Source: Ptiloglossa arizonensis
Taxonomy: Eukaryota > Arthropoda > Insecta > Hymenoptera > Colletidae
Assembly (NCBI RefSeq): GCF_051014685.1
Contig: NC_135058.1
Location: 7,974,811-8,038,810, forward strand
Direction of reading: 5' to 3'
Length of the DNA stretch: 64,000 bases
Of the stretch, positions 34,771 through 48,720 are shown in pieces. Numbering within the stretch: the stretch's first letter is position 1; every line of letters starts with the position of its first letter. The notes below the pieces were generated by a model. That model saw only the letters and a program-made list of their open reading frames with translations. It was not told where the DNA came from and did no database searches. A program made the position numbers and the translations under genes.

Positions 34771-37762
34771 ACACATTCAAATCGGACTGTTAAAACGAAG
34801 AAAAGTTTCTTTATTCACGTTTAAGGTGGATCAGCGGAACGAAGATTTAACACTGCTCTTTGGACGAACCGATGTCGCTGCAACTCGTAGAATTACGCGC
34901 GGTGGACGATCACGAGTAGATTCTCGTTCTAAAAATGGTGAACAATTTTGCAAGAAACACTCAAACGCAACGCGAGGGGTGGTCGTCCATCGCGAGAATC
35001 TTAAATATACCTTCGCTGTTATCGAACGTACGATCGTAACGATCGACAACAACGAAGACATTTAACCTACTCGCGATAATAGAACACGTTGTTTATGATA
35101 ACATATACGGTGGCGTGTTTGCATGCATACGTGTTGCCGGTGTTTGCGCGGTCTGTGTGCTCTAGACCGAGTAGCCAACTGTTCCCAACTCTGTCTGTGT
35201 GCACTCCGAGTGTTCCGTGTGTCTTACCCCGGTCCTCCCTTAACGCTTAGGTTTTCTGACCGGTGGATATTGCGCAACGACGGTGGGGTGTATTTGTGCA
35301 CGTACGGTGCTTTAATTTCGCGGCTACAAGTTCAAGACGACAGGAGAAGAACGATTACCAATTTTTTTTCTCCACCGAAAGGCAAGTATAACGTTACCTC
35401 GATAAACGATCGACTTTTTCCCTCGTTAACCTCACTTTAACCCCACGCTACTTGTCGCTCTCTCTTGCACACACTCGGCGTACTTTTTCCTCGTTCCGTG
35501 GAACATCCGATGCTCGATCTCGGTCCAAGATAGAGGTGATCTTTCCTGGAAATAAATCACAATCTCCCCTCGGTAATTCCCGATCGGTTAACAAGGTGAT
35601 ACGATACCCTGACGTCGAGTTACGATATAATTTACTTATGTATTTATTCGATGAACGGGAGAACCCTTTAACCTGCGAAATGTACAAGATTCGATCGTGG
35701 GTAGACGAAACGCTGATAGATTTACGCTTCAGATTGTTACAAAGGAGTGAAAAAGTATCAAATGCTCCACAGTGAATATCAAAACGTTCTTAATTGCCTA
35801 ATTCGAACAGTTACGTTCGGTGAAATTCCTCTGGAAGGAGAACATAAGTTCCAATAGACCCTAGCGAGAAGTTAATATTAAAATAATCTATTCAAACGTT
35901 CACACGGTGTTCAAGAGTCCCGAATTACGGTGTCTTGCTGGTGATAAAACTAAGGCCCGAGACGCGAGGGTTATCAAGGCCCTCGAGCGCTTAATGTGCC
36001 GCAACAGGCTCGGTAGTATAATTATCTCGCTCGCAATTGGCAGTGCAGTGCACTGTTACCGGGCTACTATTGCGACCGTTGCATCGATCCCAGACTACCG
36101 ACTCGAGCTTCCAGAACTTGCGTATAGTATTCACCAGGGGGTAGACACAGCGCGATGCACCGACTCCTGGCTTCCGATTGAACGGCTTTCGTCGACGGTA
36201 AATATTCCTCGAAATTATACCCACTGGTTTTCCGCAACCCTGACAATAAATCGGACGATTTTCTACACTCTCGTCCCTTGCGTCGCGCATCTTTTAAATT
36301 CGTTTCGGGATACGAACAGTAGGCAGATTCGACGTTAGGTGTACCGAAACGATTACTATTTCTACAGAGGAAACAGTGTAAATTTCAAGATTAATTTCGG
36401 GTATAGTAAGTACTTATAGAATAATATAGAAACGTACGTACAGAGCTCGAGCTCGTTGCCAATCGTGAGAGAAGAATCGGTGCGAGGATCGCAACGACCA
36501 AACCGAGTCTCTCGCGTTCTGTACTCAATAACACTGTTCTATAGTCCACGAAATAGTAAAACAAATCTCCAGAAAATGAAAAATAATCCTCCAGCTCGGA
36601 CGATCCGAAGCAATAACGAAGAACCCATCGAGGTCTCGCTGGAACCTTCGCGCCGTGTTCGCGAATCGCGACGTCGATCATCCAGTAGCAATTATCAAAA
36701 TGAAAATTACCCGAGCGACGAAGGTTCCGAGTCCGTTCGTACGTATGAAATTTCTCCGAGGTGTTCTCAATGTTCTCTCTTCGTTTCGAGGTTACCCCGA
36801 TCGAAAGATCGGAAAGTTTAACGGCGAACAGAGCGCGCAAAATACGATCCGAGAAACGAGTAATCCCGATGATTCGGTGGAACGATTCGTTGACCTTTTA
36901 ATTAACTCGTGATTGTTCCGCGAGGTTCGATAGGGTGCGTTTTCTTCACCCTTGGTCCGAAATCGGTCGGAGCTCGTTGTCGATGACTCGGGGAAGAAAT
37001 ACGGGGGCGCGTGCCGCTTGGTTTCTCCCTGGCGGCGGTTGGCGCGATTCAAACAAACCGTTCTTACGGTGGAAAGTTGGCCGTGGCACTCGACGGGCTC
37101 GTAAAATCGCTGAAGCCTTCGCGGCCGTTCAGACGGGGGCCCCTGGGATTCGGTTCGGCCCACTCGAAGCGAACAATTTCAACGGCGGCTTCGGCGGCCC
37201 GGCATTCATCGAAAGAGGAACGAAAACTCCGTTAACTCCGGCGGATCGGCCACTCTTGAACTTTTGCCCGGCCGCGCTGTGCCGTTTTATACCCGCGAAC
37301 TCGCCGCGCAATTACCGTCAGACGGGGTATATTTTCTCGCTGGAAAATTTCTACCCGGGCTGAAACCGAGAGAACGGAGACTCGCGGAACGATGCCAGCC
37401 AGCCAGCCAGCCAGCCGACGTCGTCGTCCAGACCCGCTCGAGCGTTGATAATCGGTATTTATCGGCTGTTCCACGATCGGACCACTGACCTGCATTCCCG
37501 TCGATCTAACGGCGAGGAGCGTGATGCACGACACGGGAGAAACCGATCACGGACCTACCGAGAAATGGATTCCTGGGGTATTGTTACGAGTCTGTATTGT
37601 ACGGTTTGTATCTCGAAAGCGTTGCCAGGATTGACGATAACGAACCACGTTAGTGAATTAGATGAAAAGTATGATTCGTGAACGGAGAAATTAGGTTGTA
37701 CGATTACACAATTGTCTACTTCTCTCGCGCGCGTTTCTAATGCGGGCAGTCTCTTCTTGGGC
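34771..37762. other. Gene-less stretch, GC-rich at its right end
   Basis: No gene is supported. The 36920-37540 part is GC- and CpG-rich with overlapping frames on both strands (36935-37363 plus, 36792-37163 and 37232-37534 minus), none with recognisable domains. A CpG-island-like promoter is possible but not demonstrable from sequence alone. Confidence 0.5.
37395..37416. repeat. CAGC microsatellite
   Basis: Five consecutive CCAG-phase tetramers (CAGC repeated) in GC-rich DNA. Confidence 0.95.
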
Positions 37763-37764
37763 TA

Positions 37765-37787
37765 AAGGGTGTCCCAATCATCACCGG
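37765..37787. repeat. Probable terminal sequence of the transposase relic
   Basis: AAGGGTGTCCCAATCATC starts just inside a TA (37763-37764), about 83 bases beyond the relic's stop codon. Tc1/mariner-superfamily elements of this type commonly end CAGGGTGTCCC next to TA. I found no matching opposite end beyond 38294, so the 5' terminus may be lost. Confidence 0.55.
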
Positions 37788-37869
37788 TCGATTTACTTTT
37801 TCAATAAAATTCAAACGGTTAAGGTAATCTGGATACTTTTTCTTTTATTTGAAAGTAGAAACTTGGGAG

Positions 37870-38294
37870 TTAATAACGGATGAAGTTATCTTTCAAATGT
37901 TCACCGTGGTATTTTTGATAGGTCACCGATCTTTTCCCAAAATCTTTCACCACGTTTTCGTACAAACTCGGTTCAATTTCACCAATTATACGTTCGATGT
38001 TGTCTTTCGGCTCTGGAATTGTCTCTGAATGGTTATAAATCTTACCTTAGACACGATCGCAAAGAAAATAGTCCAAAACTGTCGAATCGCAGGATCTTTG
38101 ACAATTGTTCAACCTGTCGTGGATTTTTCGAGCCCCATGCGCGACAATTTTGTTTATTCGCAGTGTTTCTTGCCGGTACGTGATTTCGAGGGAAACGATT
38201 ACAAAGTTAGCGAATCGTTGGCGTTAGAGATCGCGATTTCTTGGTAATACTCCTGAATAATTTGCACGCGTTTTTTCACGGAGTACTTTTCCAT
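37870..38294 (-). pseudogene. Decayed DUF4817/DDE_3 transposase relic (Tc1/mariner superfamily)
   Basis: Three pieces of one insect transposase family lie in the right order on the minus strand. The N-terminus is an ATG at 38294 followed by MEKYSVKKRVQIIQEYY, the opening of the DUF4817 helix-turn-helix. A middle piece at 38158-38102 reads NKQNCRAWGSKNPRQVEQ, which in intact proteins follows the first catalytic Asp region. The C-terminal piece runs from 38097 to the stop at 37870-37872. It contains RSCDSTVLDYFL, a KDNIERIIGEIEP helix and GEHLKDNF. It has one internal TAA and lies in a different frame from the middle piece. Large internal deletions remove most of the catalytic domain, including the DDE-region residues. 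Intact members are about 350 residues. The family match is from knowledge of its conserved blocks. The relic cannot be functional. Confidence 0.85.
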
Positions 38295-41200
38295 GATTAA
38301 TTTCCCATTCGTCGTTCGCAAACTACTCTTCCTCGAGAAAGAAGCAAACGATCGACGATCGATCGTGAAAATCCAGAGTAAAGAGAGAAGAACGAAAGAC
38401 GAGAGAAGTAGGTTTCGTTTGGAAGCTGCCACGTTGGTCGAGACAATAACCGTGATCGCCCAAAGTCATTCCCTGACCACGTATTCGCGCCAAACTCGAC
38501 TCTTACTTGAACCTTGTATCGGTTTGCTTCTCTATACCAGTACGGCAACGTATTATAGGGACAAAATTAATCGACCACTCAAGACCGAATAGCCTATCCC
38601 CGCCAATTAGCTACCTTGTCGTTCAATCTTCGGTAATCTCGGGTCAAAGTGTCTGGAACATAAACCGCGCGACGTAACAATATTCCACGTCTAAAACGCG
38701 TTCGGTTGCAACAATTTCCTCGCAGATCCGACGATACGACAGACGCGAACGGAAACGTGGAAAGAAACTCGCGTTGTTCTTCGAAAAGCTTTCATCCACG
38801 GAAACTGAAAATTAGCAAAAGCAGAAGCTACGGGATGCTCGCCTTCGAGTTCTTTTTCACGCTGGTGGAGCTTCGATAGAAAAAAAGACAAAAAAAAAAA
38901 AAAAAAAGAAAAGAACGGCAAACCTTCTGGGGGACGTTGGCGAGGGAAGTAAGTTAATTAACGATGCGAGGGACGTGTTCCGACGTGGAAATCACAAACG
39001 AACATCCTGGCACACGATTTTCTCGAGCAAAAGACCTATCGCTTGTCTTCCCGGCTAGGACGATTAATTATGCAGGTGCACCGCGGGCAGAAAGCAGTAT
39101 CGGTAAATGAAAAATCCACTCGAGCCGGACGTCGACGTGTACTCCTCGCACAACGGAGCTGGGCTGCATCGATTGGCAATCGAATTAATAGCCTCCACGG
39201 TTTCGCTGTGCAACGCTCGTCGCACACGAGCAAGCGCGCGTTTACGGACCAGGGCCTGGAATTATGCGTCTCTGTGTGTCTATGTATGCACGCGCGTGTA
39301 CGCGAGAACGTGTATCGATGGGCGAGCGCGTATAGGTGCGCGCTATTAAACGAGAAAGAGCGCGTGTTCGGAACGCTTTTTAAAAGAAAGAGAACCAGGG
39401 AAAAGGAACGAGCAGGAAAGGAGAACTCGAGGTTTATACCGTCTCTGGAATAGAAAAACAGCGTAAACGCAAGGCGGAGGTGAAACAGGAGGGAAAAGGA
39501 AGTACGTACGATGCTACGCGAATACAATTTAAGAGTTGAAGAGTTCCCTGGCTGGGTTCGACCTCGAGGGATCTTTAATTATTTTCACGTTCGATCACGT
39601 GAGCTGAAACTCGGTGGCCAGGATCTTCGAACCGACTTTAAATAACCCCGACTCTCGTGTATTTCCGTTTGCACGGGGTGGTGAAAATTCAAACGAACGG
39701 GATTCTTTCGGATCTGTTCAGCCCCTATCGGTACATTCACGGGAAAAGGTTTCGAAAGAACTCGGCTATCGTTCGTCCGCGATTCCGTTGTCCTCTGCCA
39801 CGAGTGGACCGATCAACACCCCTGGAAAAGTCGACCTGAAAAATCACCCACCTTGAATCAAAGTAAACCAACGCGTCGAACGATAGTCATCTTTACTTAC
39901 CTCTTGGTCGCGCGGACTGAATATACAAGCCGGACCGCCTAACTCGAGTCAAATTTTTTTGCAACCGTCGACGAATCGAGCGAATCGACGTCTCCTTTAT
40001 CGCGGGTAACACGATTTCGAAGTACTACCTCAGAGACGACAACGTTTGATATTTGTACGTCGAGGACGTTCGAAATTCTCGAGGTTACCTTCAACTTTTC
40101 TATGCACGATCTTATAATTTCGTTATCTCCGAAAAGTGTATTTCTCGGTTCGTTAGACTCGCAGAGATAATTGTTAACCGACGAGCAAACAAATTTATCG
40201 ATTTACGCGCGGAACAGAGGAAGGTGACTTTGAGAACACGAGCGAAGGGAATAAGAAAACTTGAAAATATCGTTACACAGTGGGTCCTTCGAGATCGTGT
40301 TTTCTCGTAACGAGAATAATTTTAATTCGTCCGTTGGTCGCGACAAAAATTGAATCTGTCGAGTTAGCTCCTCCACTCTGTGCACACACCTAATCTAGGG
40401 ATTACGCGGTCCGGAATTCGTTTCGAATTTCTCGAAAAAGTGTGACCCGAATCTCGACTCGACGCTCGCGAAACATTCGGATAATGAAACCCGCGCGTAT
40501 CGGTGCAATATTTCTAGTTCTTGAAAATCTTTGGTAATAACCGCTCGAGTCGTTCAACCTCGCGTATATTTATTCGGATACGTGTATCCCCGGCTTTCGA
40601 GCGAAACGATAGAAACGTAGATGGCTTTTTATTTATGGAACCGTATGAAAAATATCAGTCATTAATGTTACGTAGAGAGGAGCACGTCCCGACGCGACGC
40701 GACGCGACACGACGCGACGAGGTAGTTGTGCCACGTTTTGCAACGGGCAGCGGTACCGTGTTACTTACTTAATGGGTTGTGTGTTAAGCGAACCTTCTGT
40801 CCGGCGCAAAACCGAATCCGCTCTTCGGTATAATAAATCACACGAATCCGCGAGGCAACGACCACTACTTGCGCGATGCTCGCCAGAACGAATGGCGTCC
40901 TTTAATAAACGGAGCAACGCCGATGGTCGGGGAAGGCAAATGATAACGTTTCCCGTGATTTGTACCATCGTTCCACCGAATTCGCTCGCCCCTTCTCTAA
41001 TTCGACCAGCGAAAATTTTCCAAACGATACAAATTCTACCGCGATAAACGTCGCAATCCGGATCTAAACCGATTCCTCGTCGAGAAATAAATGGAACGTC
41101 CAAGTCTTGCGCGTTAAATCGCACCGGGGGAAAGAAATGTGAAACGGGGACAGGAAAAAAAGGCAAAATCGTCCTACGAATTTTTAACTGGACGTTCAAC

Positions 41201-44200
41201 GGATAATATTTAGTTTCGTGGACAATTTTTCGATCAATTTTTCACCCTAACGCGTTGTTTGCTTCGTCAGCTTTCCGTGTCTAGGCTTGTCTTCGAGATT
41301 TGTTCGAAATGTAGAGGGAAAAATACAAAGGATAGTTCATTGGTACACTTGGTGTTCGATAGCATACTTGACGACTACGTGAAAGTTTGCAAGTATTAGG
41401 GTTCGTTTCTAAAGACGAGTGTCGCGGAAGAATGAGTTTGATCGTTTAGCCACAGGAGTACTATTACGTGTGTCAGGTGTACAAGCATCTATCCCAAAGG
41501 AAGATCGATCCAGAATAATGTTACCATCTGTTTCCTCTTTTTATCGAATCATCGAGTACAGAGCACAGAACCACCAGATCTATCTCTTGGGTCAGTTTTG
41601 AGGTTACTGCGCTTCTACCAGAGATGGACGACCATTAGAAGCGACGTGTAGTTTCGATCCGGAGATTATTTAACAGAATTATCCAGCCCCCAGCAGTCAT
41701 TCTGTGCTAAAAGGTCAGATTTGGAATAACTGGTCTTCTCATAGAGAGAATCACGAATCATCGAGAATACCCTTACTGTACTATCCAGCAATTGGAAGGA
41801 AGTTTACTTCTGCGTTGTTTTTGCTGATGCGATTTAATGCAATCCAAGAATGAACGACTCTTGAAGAGAAAAGGATAGATTGTAGTTCACGTCAATATCT
41901 ACACGTTGTACCGGACGATCAGGCTCTACACCCTAGCAACCATCGCAAAAGAACATGCCAGGAAGGATCCTGCAATTTCTGACCTTCTTTTCGATCGAAC
42001 TTTCGTACTCTTCGAGTGGTCTTTGCTGTTCAGAGTCAAAGTATCGCTCCACCCGGGTCTCCAGAGTAGAACGAGTTAAAAGAGATTCAAGGCTGGAAAA
42101 TCCGAAACGTGAAAAATACGAAGAACGATCGAAAAAAATACCATTGTCCCGCCAGAGTCGTTCTCGCAAACTACGAGTCCCCGCTGCTCGTCGTTGTCGC
42201 TGCCGCGTCGGGAATGCGAAATAATTTAATCCCGTCGAAGTTCCGCGTCCGTGAAACAGATACTCGAGTGCCCGTCGGGCGTGAGTTTCCCCAGGAATGG
42301 CAAATAAGAAAGTTTGCGGGGTGGGGAGTGGTGGTGTACAGGGGAGGGGAACGAAGAGGGAGAAATGGGCTCTAATTATTAAGAACTGTCGTACAGGCAT
42401 CGTCAAATATCCGTGGCGCTGGCGCGCGCGATTCTTTCAGTCGCACTCACCGGGCGTCCGAAAGTTTTCTTCCGCGCGAACGTTTCGCGGAAGTTTCATA
42501 ATCAGATAGGAAACTTCCGTCGGAGTTAAAACGAACGGACGAGTTTCTTGTCAAACTCCCTTTATCGTCGTGGAAAACCGATTCGCGGATCCCGAGCGCC
42601 CCCCACCCCGCCCCAGCCGCTTCCCCCACTCGTCCGTTTTCTCCCCCACCACCGTGCGCGTCGTTCGGTTCTCCCCACCCTGCACGGTCTCCGATAGGCG
42701 GCCGGAGACCGCAGCGGTGGTAACGAAACGCGCGTACTTCGGTCGTGTCGCTTTGAAGTCAGATTACGCGTTGCTCGCGGCGAGGTTAACTCGCTCGATC
42801 TCGATGCCGTGGGCAGACGCGAAATTGCCGCTAATAGACAAAAGAGGAGCCGGTGAAACGATGATTCCACCGGTAACCATCGCGAAAGGTTTTCTACCCC
42901 TCTGCGATGGCTACTGGGAAAAAAGACCGGTCCTTGTCAGAATACTACCGGCCCCCTCTTCCATTACGTATTCAGCGACGCGTTCGTAATTTTTGCGAGC
43001 ACACGGACGCCACGTGTGGAATGGCGCACACGAGGCCCCCCTCCTCTGCACACCCGTCCCCTACCGAACGAGGGAAAATTTACATTCGCCATTTCGCGCG
43101 GAACGCGTGCAAATATATGGTAACGCGATAAACGGCCCGCGGAGAAATTTTTTTTACCTCGAATATGGATTATCTGGGTTACTATGTTTCGCGGCGTTAA
43201 TGACGGCGGGGTATGAGCCGTAATTCACGAATAACGAGTCGTCTCGGTGGATCTTTCTTTATCTTGCGGTCCCGACGAACGTTTCACGTTCAAACACCCC
43301 GGTCCACGGCCAGACACGGGTTTTCGATGCGGGCGTCGCGTCGTTTCTTTGAACACCGCGCGCGCCTACATAGATTGGCGCGAATTAGCCTCACCAGGTA
43401 CAATTGAAGGGCTCTCTCCTTTGGTCGTCGATCTCTTTTGAGAGCGAATAATTGCTACGCGAGTACCACCGTGTCGGTTAAAATACGCGAATGAGACGAT
43501 GTTGCTTCCGCGGGTGTACCGGGTGTCCCGTAATTCGTGGAATTTCGTGAAACGATTGGAAACCAGGCAGAGGGTCGTATCGTTACACGCGTTAACGATT
43601 TATTGGGTCTACCAATGTTGTTTTCGTCGAGTGTGTTAATAAGTAGAGAGAGAGAGAGACAGCTGTTAATTGTCAGCGAGATAATTAACTAGTTGTTCGG
43701 GAGTTCCTCTCGAGATGTCAAAGAGACACGATGACAATTTATTTATCCGATACTCTCTCACCGTGGACGACAACGGATACGTTTATCTGTTTATTAATTA
43801 GCGAACAAGGAACCTTGTCATCGGATCTCTTTGACGTCCGCGAGATACAAAGAATTTGAGAACGGAGCACACTCTTACCAGAAAGTACAGTACACCGCTG
43901 TATATTTTATGCGAGAGACCTCTCTGTTTACAAATAATGCTCCATTCGTCTTTCGTAAAACCATTCGGCCATCGAGAGGGCAACCGGATCGATAACAAGA
44001 TGTCTAAAGGTGCACGTCTCGCCTAGACATACAAGGTGGTCATTTTGAACATCGGTAAAGGCGATTACGGATAACGCAAAATTCGTTGTATCTTACGAAC
44101 AAACACGAAAATAGGACACACGAACTTTCCTCATTGTTTTTGGGTATGTAAACAACCCTTGAAATGGGTTCCGCAATAACGAGTCTACTATTCACCGCAC

Positions 44201-47200
44201 TCCGCGCTGGTCTGTACCACGTTGATTTTTTACTCGTTGCATCCGTCCTAAATTCTTCATACACACACTCTCTGGTCGTACTTTGGAAAGGGCTATATGC
44301 ACTTCTTGGAAATAAACACTCTCTTCTGTACAGTTCCAGACACTTCGCTCCACCCTCGAAACAGTTCAACCCTTAACCACGGACACCCAGATTTTTCGAT
44401 CGATACACCGTTATTAAATATTTGCAAAATCGATAGGACATTAATCGTTCCATAAAAACGAAACTTGGCAAGTGTTATCGAATTACGAAGGTTTGTTAGA
44501 AAATATTTCGTAAACGGAACACAAGGGGACCGCAAAGACTTCTCTTTTTGAGAAGAGAACGCGTTTTGTTGAAACATCGAGGAACGTATCGCGTAACAGG
44601 CGTACACAGTTCGTCGATCTTGCCGCATTACGGTCCCCTCTCGTCCCGTTATCCGTACCAAAGAACGATGTACCTAGATCCTGCGCTTCCAGCTCGTGGA
44701 TGAAGCTACGCGCTCGCGTTCTCGGTAACCTGTCCTCGTCACCTCGGGCATCTCATCGCGCGCTCCAATAATTTCCAAGACATTTGCCGGTTCTCGGCGC
44801 CCCTTCAAATTCCGAGAACGGATCGGATCGACGAACTTTTCGCGAAATTATTCACAAGCGGAACGACCCCTTCGTCCTCCCTGCCCTGCCCCCGTGCCGA
44901 AAAAAAAAAGAAAAATCCGTGGAGACCGGATTAAAGCACGAGAATCCCGAGGAATCTCGCGGAGAAATGAAGACTTAAATTCTGACATTACCCCCGCTCC
45001 CAAGAACGAATTAGCCCCCGGAGCTCGTCGCAGCCGACAGACTTTTCTCTCTACGGGCACCTTGACTCCGGCATTATCCCCCTTTCTTCCTTCTCCCGAA
45101 GGGAAACACCGTGGAACGAGGGAGGGCCGGAACGTGACAGGGAGGAGCGTTTTATGCGTTCATTAGTCACATGGACCAGATTGAATTCCTCTTGAGTTTT
45201 CTTTCGGGCCACGGTCGTGAAACGTGGACGCCGAGGTTACGAGAAGTTTCTCCGTCTGGTGGATTTTTATGAAAGCGGAGAGGGTGTTGGCCATGGCGAA
45301 AGTCGATTCTCAGGGTGATCTTTTCTTTTTTTTTTTTTTTTCATTAGGTCGGCTGACCGGACGTGGATCGAACGATGACGCGGCTACTTCGTAACGGCGA
45401 CGAAGAACCATCTATTATCCGGTAGGGTGTGCAACAGCCGTGATAAAACGAACGGCGGCTCGATGGAGAGACAATTCGTCAATTCGGAGATCTAATTTGT
45501 AGACCGAGGGACTTCGTAAACCGATTCGATCACCGTGGATACGTTCCGGATAAACGTAAACGGTATTCGAGTTACAAGTTTCGTCGAACTTCGTCCCGGC
45601 GTGAGCTGTATTGTATTTTCGGTGACTCGAGTTGTGTATTTTTACGACGTTCTTCTCGTACGGATACAACCGTGTGTCGAATGCAACACCGAATCCTCCC
45701 CGAACGTTTCCGCTCGCGTCGATATCCGCGTGTTCGTTTTTACCCGCTTTGATCGGCACCGTGTACGCGCGTTCGAATTAATATTCTAACGTCCGACAAA
45801 TCGTAAAATATTTACCGGTTCGTGGCCGGGTAATAAAATATATACACAAATGGCCCCGGTCGTTGTTTACAATGTATAATTAATCACGTTTTATCTTTTA
45901 TATCGTCGCGCGACATGCAGCCCACCGGTTTCACCCTCACGTGTTCCGCGTATGTAACACGGGAGTCTCTCTCCCTTCTTTCGCTCGGTGCTTTGCGATT
46001 AGATCGAACTGCGCAATTTGTACGCTCGTGAAATAATTACGCGCGAGTTATTACCGGGTTGGTTTCGAGATCTTGTGTCTCGTACAGTGGAATACCGTTT
46101 AGAGGTGGAATTACGCGCGCGAAACGCGAACGAACCACCGTGAACGAAATTATCAAAGACTTCTACGTCGAGACTTGGTGTATCGTATTCTTTGGAACTT
46201 CGTGGCTCAACACAGGGAGAGATGTTAAGAATTCTCACGTAAGAGAAAGATCTACTCAGCGAAACGTACTCGATACCAGTGTCTCGCGACGAACCGTGTT
46301 TCGTACACCTGGAATACGACGATCGAGTACGCGGACGGAGGTCGAGGATTTTTTGCAATTAAATTCGTTACAAGGTTCGGCGCGTTATCAGCGACGGGGA
46401 ACTTTTCCCGGCGTCACGACGCCCATAAATCACCGCGGTCGGTCGCGTCGACGCGCGATTGTGAGAGCTTAAAATATGTATCGGCCGGTACGTACACAGG
46501 CATCTTAAATTGTTCCATACGCAATGACGTCCCAACTGAATTCTCTGTCGGCCGGGGACCACGGTATGATTTATTGCCGGAGCTGAACGGACTTCTCGTA
46601 ATTTATGCACACCGGTCACCGCCGTCCCTCCATTCCGCGATGCTGGCTGCAATTTCGCGGAGCGTTCGACGGCTCGCCGTCAACTTGCAAAACAACAACC
46701 CGAACCACCCTCTTGTTTCAACCATTCGCTTTCTCGCTCTCTATCCATCTATCTGTCTTGCTCTCGTCGAAAGGAGTCATTCGCTTTCGATTCGTGGTTT
46801 CGCGCGTCCGCTCGGAATCGTCCGTGTTCCGTTAATTGATCCGCCTCTGTTGCGGCTCTGTCTCTCGATTGTGATTACTTCGGTGTGCATGCAACGCGCC
46901 CAGCTGCGCCACTCTTTCGGCACGAACACTCCCGACTTTTAACGTTTTCGCGAGCTCCGTCACGTATACTCTGTAGCGGACCTCTCCGGATAATTTCGGC
47001 CAAGTATAGCTATGCGTCGAGAAGGTAATTTGAGGCCTGCACTCGACTAGATGAGTTACCGCTGTCCGAAAGAAGTGAGAATCGGCTTCGAGGACAGCAG
47101 AGCGGCGGTCGAAGGACAGTAAGCAGAGGTCGCTTGTAAAATAAAGAACGAAGGCAGATCCTTAATACCTACCTACCGTACAATCCCCAAAACTCCTTCC

Positions 47201-48440
47201 TTCTTGCGGTGAACGTGATTCGATTGAACCGTACAAGAACGAAGACTCGTACGATCCGATCACCCTGGATCTGAATTCGTAGTTGGATCTATAGTCTATC
47301 GAACGATTATTTTACGAGTCGAACAATTGTTTCACCAGCCGAACGATTGTTCGACCACGATGGTTTAAGATGGGATCGATTTTCGAACGCACCGTTGTTT
47401 CGTTAAAATTTTGCATTCGTTTCGAAACGTATCCCGTGCGTCACGGTAGCGGGTAGTTCGCGCAGCGAGCAAACAATACGCAAAATATAGCGAATCTCTG
47501 AATAAATACTCGGTATAATTAATTAATCTCGCGTTCGAACGAAACGAATATTAGATACGAAACGAGCGGACGTGTTACGATAATTCCGTACAAATCAAAC
47601 AATCGGCACGAAACAAGGTAACGGATCATAATTCCGTATTTATGTAGTAATATGATCATTGATTGCGTCTACCGTATGCGGAACGTTGCGGCATAAATTA
47701 TTGCACTATCCGTGATACGAGTGTAAAATTCGTTCGAGTAGGCGATCGTCTGATCGGTCGGATTATCGTGATTATTTTTAATCTTACGAATTTCGATGAA
47801 TTCGATATTCCCGTTCCGGTGTGATCGATATCGAGCGTAAATTCTTGTCGGGAACAACGGGGAAATGGAAAATATTTCACGCTGGATTCGCCAAACAGTC
47901 TCGCATTGCTAGATTAATCGCGTTGTATGAATAAATCGTCGACAATATTTTTCTGGTTCGAGCTGAGGAGTGCTCGATCCCCGTTGCGGTCGCCCATCGT
48001 TTCGACCCTCGTTGTCCGGATCCGCTTTTGAATAAACCAATGGACGGCTTTTTCATATTTAACCAGAAATATCGGTGCGTACGCACCCAGACTGATCGGT
48101 GCTCAAACATTGAACACCGCAGCCCTGCAGCTCGGAAACGTATAAAATATGAACAAACTGTTTATCGACGAATAATGCGGATTTAGATTAGGGAAATCGC
48201 TTCGAGATTTATCGTTTACTCGCGAACTTTATCTTTTACATCGAAGATCGAGGGAGAAAATCTTACGACGATTGGTGATGACAATTTGCGGTGCAGCTGT
48301 ATCTTGAATAAGAGATTCGTTAGTTAGCTATACACTAATATTATATTCGTGAAAAAGGATTTCTTTCCACGAGAAAAGCATATCATTTTTCCTGTCGTTA
48401 CTTTCCTTTAACAAAGTCGAAGAGACCACACTCAACCCTC
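38295..48440. other. Gene-less stretch with simple repeats and two possible transposon ends
   Basis: No gene can be supported across these 10 kb. A-rich (38880-38909), T-rich (45329-45343) and GA-rich (43646-43660) tracts occur. The segment 42380-43400 is GC/CpG-rich with overlapping frames on both strands. Two isolated sequences that look like transposon termini, at 43517-43540 and 44030-44050, are described under findings. No structural RNA was recognised. Confidence 0.5.
40690..40720. repeat. 5-bp CGACG minisatellite
   Basis: Six GACGC/GACAC pentamers in tandem. Confidence 0.93.
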
Positions 48441-48720
48441 TTACAACACGATACTCTGAAAACATGGTTTCGATATAACACAGTGTAAAAGTGGTGAGTG
48501 TCTCTCTTATAACACGATACTCTGAAAACACGGTTTCGATATAACACGGTGAAAAATTGAAACGGTCCCTTCTATAATCCGATATTCTTCTAACACGGTA
48601 TTCGTATAACGTGGTTTAATAAACCGGTAGTTCTTGTATGACACGATACAACGGAAACGTATTTCCCTAATTTGTGTTAGTTTCTCTTAACACGATTTCG
48701 ATACAACATGGAACGAATCA
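48441..48720. repeat. Tandem repeat, period about 66 bp, two strong and two or three decayed units
   Basis: TTACAACACGATACTCTGAA at 48441 recurs as TTATAACACGATACTCTGAA at 48507. Both are followed by AACAYGGTTTCGATATAACA. Weaker units begin near 48572 (CTATAATCCGATATTCTTCT), 48633 (TTGTATGACACGATACAACG) and 48686 (CTTAACACGATTTCGATACA). Confidence 0.85.

Noticed and set aside
36935..37363. 142-codon Gly-rich plus-strand frame in a GC-rich block
   Set aside because: Overlapping frames on the other strand at 36792-37163 and 37232-37534 are about equally plausible. GC-rich DNA has few stops.
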